From positions 64,187 through 86,751 of the forward strand of contig NW_003110482.1 of the NCBI RefSeq assembly GCF_000003605.2: DNA of 22,565 bases. The letters run 5' to 3'. The stretch's first letter is position 1. Every line of letters begins with the position of its first letter. The translations under genes and the position numbers were made by a program. The notes under the pieces were generated by a model. It did no database searches. It was not told where the DNA came from and saw only the letters and a program-made list of their open reading frames with translations. This stretch comes from Saccoglossus kowalevskii (Eukaryota > Hemichordata > Enteropneusta > Harrimaniidae). This document shows, piece by piece, positions 1 through 10,300 of this stretch.

Positions 1-917
1 CCTCGGTACTGTTAAGCTATTGATGTCTATCGGTTATTATCTTGCGGAATCTAGGCTCAGACTAGTAATATTTATTACCAGTCTGAGGGAAAGTGATTCA
101 ATCATGTGCTCCACAGACACAACACATATTTAATTGTTTAATGCGACGCGGCTCGTTACGCGTCAAATCGTAGTGAGAGATGGGCGTGATTTCGTCATTG
201 TTCAAGAGACGATACTATTTCGTAATGGGTAAATCCCACTGATCCTAGCATATTAGGCATACGTATGTGGTAAGTTTAAGGGGATTGCAGTATGGGATAG
301 TTGAACCAATCAGATATATAAAGTACTTTGATTTCTATTGTAATTTCAAACATAGAATGTATCAAAGAGAATATAATTTAATCCCAGTCCCTCTGTAGAT
401 AGACCTCCAAGCTACTGCAGATAAATAGACTGTGTCTTAAATGTTTTAAATGTGAAACTGCACTGTAATTGTCGCTTATCGGTCTCAACTTGTGATGTTA
501 TCTCGCATCTTACAATCATAATTTATCGAAAACCTGAACTTCTTTTATATATTATTTTATGATATATTTCAAAATATTTTCAGCAGCATCTCCCGTTACC
601 CAGTATTTTGAAAATATTAGCATTGCCTTTCTGCTATTTTCTAGAGATATTGATTGACAATTGATTGGTCGAATCCTTGAGATACGTTATTTCCAGATAC
701 AAATACAATTAGCCGTTGATTATAAATGGGACTTTTTACTTGACCACATATTACGTAATTGCCATGCTGCCATTGACGTAAAACTTAATAACATTTGTCA
801 CAGATTAAAAATTGGGAATTTATTCACAATTCTGGACGCACCAATCTACCGTTGTAATCGCATGCATTAGTAATGTTTGTATCAATATTATTATTATTAT
901 CATCAATAATGTACGCG
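1..917. other. 5' flanking DNA, no gene seen
   Basis: AT-rich DNA upstream of the NETO-like gene. Short open frames here (for example 661–870, which has no ATG start) show no recognisable motif and no splice structure. The only distinct structure is a near-perfect hairpin at 56–87. Several ATTGATTG-type repeats lie around 650–668. I see nothing else I can support. Confidence 0.6.
56..87. repeat. Short near-perfect inverted repeat (hairpin)
   Basis: The left arm 56–70 (CTCAGACTAGTAATA) pairs with the right arm 73–87 at 14 of 15 positions across a 2-nt centre. It is too short for a typical miRNA precursor and has no transposon ends that I can see. It could be the centre of an old palindromic element or a chance structure. 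Confidence 0.5.
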
Positions 918-958
918 TGACGTCATGTACTCTGATTGGTACGATCTACAATAAAAAA
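918..958 (+). promoter_or_regulatory. Candidate core promoter of the NETO-like gene
   Basis: Three motifs line up in promoter order: a perfect CRE palindrome TGACGTCA at 918–925, an inverted CCAAT box (ATTGG) at 935–939 and a TATA-like AATAAAAAA at 950–958. A start about 25–30 bp further on would fall near 975–985, giving a 5' leader of about 290 nt before the signal-peptide ATG at 1274. The motifs are seen; the promoter role and the start site are inferred. Confidence 0.4.
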
Positions 959-979
959 CGGTCGTTGTGCAGACTGACA

Positions 980-1273
980 GAAGATCGCCCACACAAGCAC
1001 CGTCAGCGGAGCTCTAACAGTCGACAGTGTTATCAAACGTATAAGATGGAATATATTGCCTTACAGGTCGTGTCACATTGCTTTGTACTGGCTGTGTTGT
1101 TTCCAGTACGCTTTGTATAGTCAGGGAATATTCACTGCATGGTACAGGACAGCGTGGATGCGTTGTTCTACACTGCATCTTGAAGTTCTTTGTATTGTAA
1201 ATGCCATGATATGAACATATCAGAAAATTCGTCAGTATTTCAGTCAAAATTTTAACACAGAGCGGGATCGAAA
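980..1273 (+). other. Probable 5' leader with upstream ORFs
   Basis: If transcription starts near 980, the leader contains upstream ATGs with their own short frames: 1046–1120 (24 codons plus stop) and 1139–1183 (14 codons plus stop). The main frame has an in-frame TAA at 1253–1255, so ATG 1274 is its first in-frame start. A spliced leader would remove some of these uORFs, and I cannot exclude a noncoding first exon further upstream. Confidence 0.35.
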
Positions 1274-1370
1274 ATGACGTTATTCACTCGAGTGGTGTGG
1301 TTTACTCTGATTTTTTTCTCGTCTACGTTTTCTTTGACATCGGAAACAAATGTGTTGTTAAAGCCCAAAG
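1274..1370 (+). CDS. Exon 1: start codon and signal peptide
   Basis: Encodes residues 1–32 and the first base of codon 33. The ATG has A at −3 and an in-frame stop upstream at 1253. The peptide begins MTLFTR, followed by a hydrophobic core (VVWFTLIFFSSTF) and a small, polar stretch (SLTSE) suited to signal peptidase cleavage around residues 20–24. The donor is AAAG|GTGAGT, phase 1. No member of the 60-residue-plus open frames represents it because the exon is short; I assigned it because its phase and sense fit exon 2 exactly. Confidence 0.82.
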
Positions 1371-4300
1371 GTGAGTGGAATAATATACAGTTTTAGTCAC
1401 AAGCTTAAATACATTGGCATTGGCGCAGTAAATACATTGGTATTGGTGCAGTAAATACATTGGCATTGGCACAGTAAATACATTGGCATTGGTGCAGTAA
1501 ATACGTTGGCATTGGCGCAGTAAATACATTGGCATTGGCACAGTAAATACATTGGCATTGGCGCAGTAAATACGTTGGCATTGGCGCAGTAAATACATTG
1601 GCATTGGCACAGTAAATACATTGGTATTGGCGCAGTAAATACATTGGCATTGGCACAGTAAATACATTGGCATTGGCGTAGTAAATACATTGGTATTGGT
1701 GCAGTAAATACATTGGCATTGGCACAGTAAATACATTGGCATTGGCGCATTGGCGCAATAAATACGTTGGCATTGGCGCAGTAAATACATTGGCATTGAC
1801 ACAGTAAATACGTTGGCATTGGCACAGTAAATACATTGGTATTGGCGCAGTAAATACATTGGCATTGGCACAGTAAATACATTGGCATTGGCGCAGTAAA
1901 TACATTGGTATTGGCGCAGTAAATACATTGGCATTGGCACAGTAAATACATTGGCATTGGCGCAGTAAATACGTTGGCATTGGCGCAGTAAATACACTGG
2001 TATTGGCGCAGTAAATACGTTGGCATTGGCGCAGTAAATACATTGGTATTGGCGCAGTAAATACATTGGCATTGGCACAGTAAATACATTGGCATCGGCA
2101 CAGTAAATACATTGGTATTGGCGCAGTAAATACATTGGCATTGGCGCAGTAAATACATTGGCATCGGCACAGTAAATACATTGGTATTGGCGCAGTAAAT
2201 ACATTGGTATTGGCGCAGTAAATACATTGGCGCAGTAAATACATTGGCATTGGCGCAGTAAATGCATTAGCATTGGCGCAGTAAATACATTGGCATTGGC
2301 GCAGTAAATACATCGGCATTGGCGCAGTAAATACATTGGCATTGGCGCAGTAAATGCATTGGCATTGGCACAGTAAATACATTGGCATTGGCGCAGTAAA
2401 CACATTGGCATTGGCACAGTAAATACATTGGCATTGGCGCAGTAAATACATTGGCATTGACGCAGTGAATATATAGGAATCGGCGCAGTAAATGCATTGG
2501 TATTGGCGCAGTAAATACGTTGGCATTGGCGCAGTAAATACATTGGTATTGGCGCAGTAAATACATTGGCATTGGCGCAGTAAATACGTTGGCATCGGCA
2601 CAGTAAATACATTGGCATTGGCGCAGTAAATACATTGGTATTGGCGCAGTAAATACATTGGCATTGGCACAGTAAATACATTGGCATTGGCGCAGTAAAT
2701 ACGTTGGCATTGGCGCAGTAAATACACTGGTATTGGCGCAGTAAATACATTGGTATTGGCGCAGTAAATACATTGGCATTGGCGCAGTAAATACATTGGC
2801 ATTGGCGCAGTAAATACATTGGCATTGGCGCAGTAAATACATTGGTATTGGAGCGGTAAATACATTGGCATTGGCGCAGTAAATACATTGGTATTGGCGC
2901 AGTAAATATATTGGCATTGGCGCAGTAAATATATTGGCATTGGCGCAGTAAATACATTGGCATTGGCGCAGTAAATACATTGACATTGGCGCAGTAAATA
3001 CATTGGCATTGGCGCAGTAAATACATTGGCATTGGCACAGTAAACACATTGGCATTGGCACAGTAAATACATTGGCATTGGCGCAGTAAATGCGATGGCA
3101 TTGGCGCAATAAATACATTGGCATTGGCACAGTAAATACATTGGCATTGGCACAGTAAATACATTGGCATTGGCGCAGTAAATACATTGGCATTGGCGCA
3201 GTAAATACATTGGCATTGGCGCAGTAAATACATTGGCGTTGGCGCAGTAAATACATTGGTATTGGCGCAGTAAATACATTGGCATTGGCGCAGTAAATGC
3301 ATTGGCATTGGCGCAGTAAATACATTGGCATTGGCGCAGTAAATACATCGGCATTGGCGCAGTAAATATATTGGCATTGGCGCAGTAAATGCATTGGCAT
3401 TGGCACAGTAAATACATTGGCATTGGCGCAGTAAACACATTGGCATTGGCACAGTAAATACATTGGCATTGGCGCAGTAAATACATTGGCATTGGCGCAG
3501 TGAATATATAGGCATCGGCGCAGTAAATGCATTGGCATGATTACGTTGCACGCATAGAGTGTAGTTGTCAAATGATGTTTGGGATTGGATTATTTCAACA
3601 ACAGCAATAATATTGATACTGTACTTCGGCCATGTTTTCCATCAGTTAGCATATAAACAGTTTCTTTCAATTTATTTATAATGATCGGTAGAATCAGTAA
3701 GTAATTATAGTTTAATGAAGATTCATCATTCTCTACACGGTTCCACAGCAATATTACAGCATTTTACAATCAAGAGTTATCTTTAAAGACAATGACGTAT
3801 GAAGACAATATATTTAATGGATGGGTATATTTTAGGATATTTATCATGATATATCAAGTATGTCCCTTTATTTTGTAGATTCTTGTCGAAATGAATCCAC
3901 CGTTCTGAGTGGAGAGAATGGTTTAATAACGGTTTACAACGCTGTTGCCAAACGAAACTGTGTTTTTCTCATCTCTGTGCCTGAGCGCCGTTACATTGAG
4001 GTAACGTACGTGTTCTGAGTTTACTGTTATTGTATGCGTGTCCTTGCCTGCAATTAAGCACTGCTTCAAACACATGTTTTGTTACAATCGTCGAAAGGTG
4101 TGAATAGCAATTTCCATGTAATTTCACTCTGCTTAGTTTATGGTTTACTGCACAGGAAGCAATAGTTTATCTTCCCAGAGTCCCTCGCTATTAGTGACCA
4201 TTTAAGTGCCTTTTGTACGCGCCGCATTCACAGGTTGTCTCCGCAACACCAACATTAATGACCTCTTTTCGATTTTCCGAAAAGCAAAAATTAAAAAAAA

Positions 4301-7300
4301 ACGCGTTTTTGTATATTCGGAAGTCAGACTGAGGTTGCCAAGCAACGATAATAACTTGAAAATATCAGAATTATGTTCCACAGTCAATACCGCTTATAAT
4401 GTGTTGGTTAGTTGTACACTGCAAAGTCGTTTGATTTAGATATGCAAATGAATCACAGAACAATACAGACTCCATTGCCACAACCATATGGATAAATGTT
4501 AAGCGGTTGCCTGGATGCAAAAATATCATTTTATTAAAATCCTACCGTTTGAGAATACTCACATGTAGCCTGACAAATCCACTTAACATACCCTACTGCG
4601 CAGACTCACACACCCAACAGTTTTATACACAATATAGCAGTAATGACGTAATATAGCAAAAGTCATTGAACCGAAGATAACACAATTATAATCACTCTAC
4701 ATAGCTTAAGAAAACTAGAAAATAGTCTTTTTTTGAATAAAATATCAGTTTGTTCAAAAATAGTATACACACTGTGTATGTAACATAAAACTGATTAAAG
4801 GGAATTTGAATGCAGCACTGTGTTTAAGAGTGATTGCCGATACATGCTGGGGGTGACATGCAGAACATGTCAAAATGCTCGTCAATTATTGGCGCCCTCA
4901 GGCGATCACACTATAATTTATAAAATATATGTGTTTTCAGGGGGAATTGACTTCTTTATTGCACATAGATGTTGACATGTAACGTGAAAACTAATAACCG
5001 GGCAATGGCACAGAAATATGATATGATATGATATGATATGATATGATATGATATGATATGATATGATATGATATGATATGATATGATATGATATGATATG
5101 ATATGCCCTCAGCGGCATGAGTTATTATAGACAGGGACAAACGGCTCCCCGGGGATCGGGCAGAGTAACGGAAGCCCAATCGGAAGAGAATGGAACTGAG
5201 TCTAGCATGTAAGCCTTAGTTGTTCAATGTCATTTAACCGTTATTGATCTATTTTACGGTATTATAATAAACTTCATTATGACAAAATAGAACCAATTCC
5301 TGATGGTTTCACGTAATTATTTTGTATTTGTTAGACCGCAGTGTTTATTGCTTTAGTTACTGAATTTACAGCTATCAATGTCTGATGTTTTTGAACTCGT
5401 AGAATTTCAATATTTTCATCAGGATGATGTATCAATGTTCATATCATAATGCTTGATCTGTTGACAAACAGTGAAGCATCAAATAATTCGAATACAATTA
5501 AAACTAATAAGTTGATATAAATGTGCCTGGTTGTCATTATGAACGAAGTAAAATTAACAGAAAGTTAATTTGGAATAAGTACACATAATTTCACACTGCG
5601 TGGTTTTAAATTTATGAGATGGGAAAACAGTTGACCTTGGCGTTCAAAGGATTAAACCATAATATCAAAGAAAGAACTCCTGTATGCTGGCGGTATTATA
5701 GGAATGGATTTTAATATATTTTGATATCCGTAATTTATTACCATCGTAAATAAATATTATGAGGGCATATAAAAGAAAAAATCTGACTAAAATTGATAGG
5801 TTTCCACATATGTTTTTTTTTTTTTTTACAAATACTGAGTCTAGTTGCAGAGAGCTGTGTACACATTTTAGAAAACTTACAATTTTTTAGAATTATAGTT
5901 TATATTTCACTGCTTTTAGGTAATTTGGTTTCAATGCTGTAAAATAGAAGGAATTAGTTAATTATTGATCAATAAAGAAACTATATTTTGTAATTTTTCA
6001 CCCTGTATGCACAAATTAGAGATAAAATAAGGGAGTTGTTAGTATATGAACCAATAGTAAAACATGGTTTCAAATGGTATATGACTTCTTATCAATATTT
6101 CTTGAAAAAATAATATGAGGACTCCAACCTTGTTTACGCCAGTCTTTTCAATATTAGGTTGGATAATTTTAACTAATAAGTAGGCTTTTGTTGTCCACGT
6201 AGCGTCAAACAGCACCACAACTGTCGTACTTCGTCGTGGTTAACGTGGGTCCCAAACATGGTGGATATCATATTAATCATATTTTTTTTTTAGATTCGGC
6301 TACCCCTTCTAAATTCTATTGGTTCCACTCCAATCAAAATACCTACTGATAAAAATAACTTTACAAGTCACACAATGTCGTATGTATCTGCTCATTCAAT
6401 AGCTTGGCATTCAACGATACAGTATACTTCATTTTTGAAGATTTTCATTAATAAATTTGCATTTTAATTTGAATGTAAGTAGTAGTATTGTATGAAATTA
6501 ATCTGCCATATGTTTTTATTTGTGGTGTTTACTGAAGCTAGTATGCAATTACCTATATAGTGAGTATTCACTTTCGTTGTCTGTAGATTGTCACCACACT
6601 CGTTCAACAACTACGCGTACGTAATATATTATACTAACCATGCGCATTATGCTATCCAGGGGAATTTTGTGTATTCACCATGAATTTTAACACATACCCG
6701 ACATATCCGCCTTTACCAAATATCCCGGGCCAACTTGAAATACACACATGCTAAATTCTGTGCCGTTATAATAATCCGAGACAGGTAAAAAAAAAATTGG
6801 GGGGGGGGGTAAACAAATTATGAACTTAGGAGGTCTCTTTAAAGTCATTAGCGATTTTCTTAATATTTGGGTACGTACAAGATTCTCTTTTGCATGTCAT
6901 CATCTTCTAGTAACCATGACAACGCCCATGGCAACCATGCTTAAAAGTGTTGTTTTTCATAATATAATAAGAATAACATGGAACAACATAGCATATGTAC
7001 TATGAGTCACTGTTCTTAAGTACATAAGTTTGGAAGGATATGGTGGTCACGTGACTTCATTAGTATGCATAATGCATATTACAAACCATTTTAGATACAG
7101 GTATTCTTCCTCGTGGGTAATCAACATTCATCACGGGAGGGAGGTTGGCGTGTCTATAGTTACCAAGCTAACGTCCATAGCAACCAACAACAAAACAGCA
7201 TGTTTGGAAAACATAACATTTATTATAGTGAGTATACTTTTGACACCAGGTGGACATGCCCTATCAACCACTGGCATATACTTAGCAACGTGGGTTCAAT

Positions 7301-10300
7301 AGCCTATAGGCCCGAGCCGACCATTGCTGCTCGCAGTTATATTTCGTGAATAAAACTGATTTTTTTCTCCATGTGTAAGACGCTTATCAGATTGTACAGT
7401 TGAAAATTGAGCAGTTTTAAGATTTCGTTTTTCAATACGCCTTTCATATATGCCGCGTCCTCTGTGACGATTCTGTGACGTCAAATGTCGCTCGTCATGT
7501 AGCTCGTCTTTGAACATATAAAAAATCTTTAAAAACATATTGTATAGGCGGACACCAACAGATAAAAAAAATCGCCACGCCGTTCTTTATACCAATTTAC
7601 GTCATAGAAGCATTTCGTCGCTAGAGGGCGGAAGTTATGGGGACGAAGTATTATCGATCTCGTTATTTTGTTCACAATAAAATGTTTACATAGGCAATAT
7701 GAAACGCATCCTGCCGAGAACAAATGCTTTCCGAACCGATCTCACTATTTGTGTTAACTGAAAACGTGACATTTTCATTTATATTGAGTCGTACTAGATT
7801 GGTATTCACATGATTCTATGGTGTACTGCTTTCTATTTCATTTTTTAATTCCGAACACGTATAAAGTTATTCTACTTGTGTGAACAAATACAGAGAAATT
7901 GAACAGAAAGCGCCAATTATTAAATCGTTGGCATGGCAACTCTGACAGTCACGTATGAGTGTGTATAAATATAACATTCTTTCTTTTCAAATTAGAAGAA
8001 GTCTGTATTCTCGTATTTTATTCTCTGTTTCTTCCTTCCGAAAAATCATTTTTTTTTCGTTTCAGATCAACAATATCGAATTTCAGAACAGTGATCAGTC
8101 GTGTGCCCAGCAGCATGTCGCACTATATGATGGCGAGAACGAGCACTCGCCGTTGATGGCGCGGTTCTGTCGTGATCAGCATGTGCACCCTCCAAATATC
8201 GGATTTGCGTCAAGCGGAAGACACGTGTACCTTGTTGTAACGCAGGGAGGTGTGACAGGGAATCTAACTACGTTTTACTTTCAAACATCATATAAGATAT
8301 GGCGGAAACCGCCACCCGTGCCCTTTGCATGTGAGTATCTGTAGGAATCTCAAACTAGCCATGCGTCAAGATATCGTAATAATGTAATCAAATATCCATA
8401 ACTAGTGTCAACATAATAAAGAATAAAGCTTCTCTTTATATTTGCTACTTTCAGCATCCTAGTAGTAAGCACTGGCATAGTCACGTGCACTGGGCATACT
8501 TACTGTGTAGATTTACGATACACTGCCCTCTAGTGACATGCATGAATTATCATTGTTCGTGTGGAATGATTTTGTTATCCTATATATATTGCAGTATGCA
8601 CGGACTATGATGGAATTAGATCGCCCTCTAGCGTACGTGGTGGATTAATTACTGCCCATGATGGCTATCCTCAGCCATACAACTCAGCTAATACGTCATG
8701 CAATCTTTCTATTACTGGAACTGATCCAGACGAAAGGATTTATTTAAATTTCATGGAAATGTCCACACATGGGAATGGTAAGATAATACAAAGTGAGACA
8801 ATAGTATAGTTTATCGAGTTCTTGTCTGTACATTTACAATAAGTAGCACCCTCTTGTGCCGGAGTGTCTCTATGACGTAGATATAAGAACGTCTTTCACG
8901 GTGTCAAATCGAAACAACATTACTTACACCCACCCCGCCATTTGACCGTCTTTCCAGGGTGTTCCATATTTTCTTCTATCAAACAAGAACGACGCCATCT
9001 TTAAAAAAAAAAACGTTCACGTTTTGCAAATCACCTTGCAATAAGTTCTGTTAGAAAACAGATAATTAACCATTGTTGTGTGATTGCTATTCAGAAAAAG
9101 AGAATTCTGGTTGCCTCCTTGTTACCAACGACGATCCATCTTCGCCACCAAATATTGTAGGAAAGTTTTGTGGAGGAGTCGCATTCAATAATATCACACC
9201 AAAGTCTTCCAATTTGGTTCTTACACTCACAAGTCGTTCATCTGACTCAACCTCAACCTGGAGTGTGGACTTTTTAGCAGCGTTTACAATATATTATATT
9301 GCAGGTAAGAATGTCTACCAAAACCGACTAAATTCAAGACACTGTCAAATGCATGTATCCATGGAAACAACTTTATGTGGTATTCGACATCAATAAATTT
9401 CACTTTTATGATTCACTAGGGCTATAGACCTTAAAAGTTCTATTTTGAAAACTGGGATGGGCTGGGGGACTTGGGGTCCAAAAAATCACACCATCTATGT
9501 TAATCACGACAGTTTGTGCTCACTTAGTCATGGTATTAAGCAAATGAGTGAATAAACACCCTCTGAACGCCATAATTTGTCTCGCAAAAATGTTGGTGCC
9601 AAATTTGTCATATTTTATGTGTTATCTTGCTTTTCATTTCTTGTTTAATTTTGGGCCAAATAAACTTCATTTACCATCTTAATATATTTTATGAGACAAG
9701 GACAAATTTATGCAGATTTCATGATTTTTTGAAAGGTGATAACAGTTGGCTGGCCTTCGAAGGATTAAAATATCAATTTCTATAACAATTGTGACTCAAA
9801 TCAACAACAATATTCGGAATATTTGGCTTTCATGTGTAAATAATAATATTAACTCGGCGACTTAACCGCCGCACATTGGTTGATTCTTATTTTAAAATTA
9901 TAGCAACAAAATCGTTAATTTGGAAATAATTAATCAGTGTTTATTCGTACATTCGCTACTTTTTAACTGTCAGTTGACAACAATGTTAAAACATTGCGAT
10001 TCCAAATCCAATGGATATTTTATCGCCTTTATTGACCACAAATGAGAAACAAATCGAAGGATTCCAGGACCCTCGTCAAAACCTTGTCAGTGTTGTTTTC
10101 CATATGACATCCCTTTGGGTGATTTATTTTTATATTCCCATCAATAATTTCATATGCGATTTCAAATTCCGGACCCATCCATACATTTCACAACAACAAC
10201 AACAACAACAACAACACAATGAATTATTACTTATGGTCCTAAGTACGATATGCCGGCAACCTGTGGATGGCTAGTATGAGCGAGCACACGGTATATCTCA

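Larger units (their letters stand above)
4001..8065 (+). other. Intron 2 of the NETO-like gene
   Basis: A 4.06-kb phase 0 intron that splits CUB1. Apart from an ATATG microsatellite (5016–5105), a poly-A/poly-G run (6786–6809) and several X-box-like motifs, it is AT-rich unique sequence. The open frames inside are short, on both strands, and carry no recognised motif. The poly-T tract 5813–5828 is a simple homopolymer. Confidence 0.7.

Noticed and set aside
1323-3571. Minus-strand open frames of 742, 695, 434 and 276 codons
   Set aside because: They translate the 23-bp array, whose reverse complement has no stops in any frame; they are not genes.
4918-5179. Minus-strand frames with SYHII repeats
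   Set aside because: Translation of the ATATG microsatellite.
5625-9780. Similar short phrases at 5625–5665 and 9739–9780 (AACAGTTG…AAGGATTAAA)
   Set aside because: The likeness covers only about 40 bp with gaps and does not extend; too weak to call a dispersed repeat.
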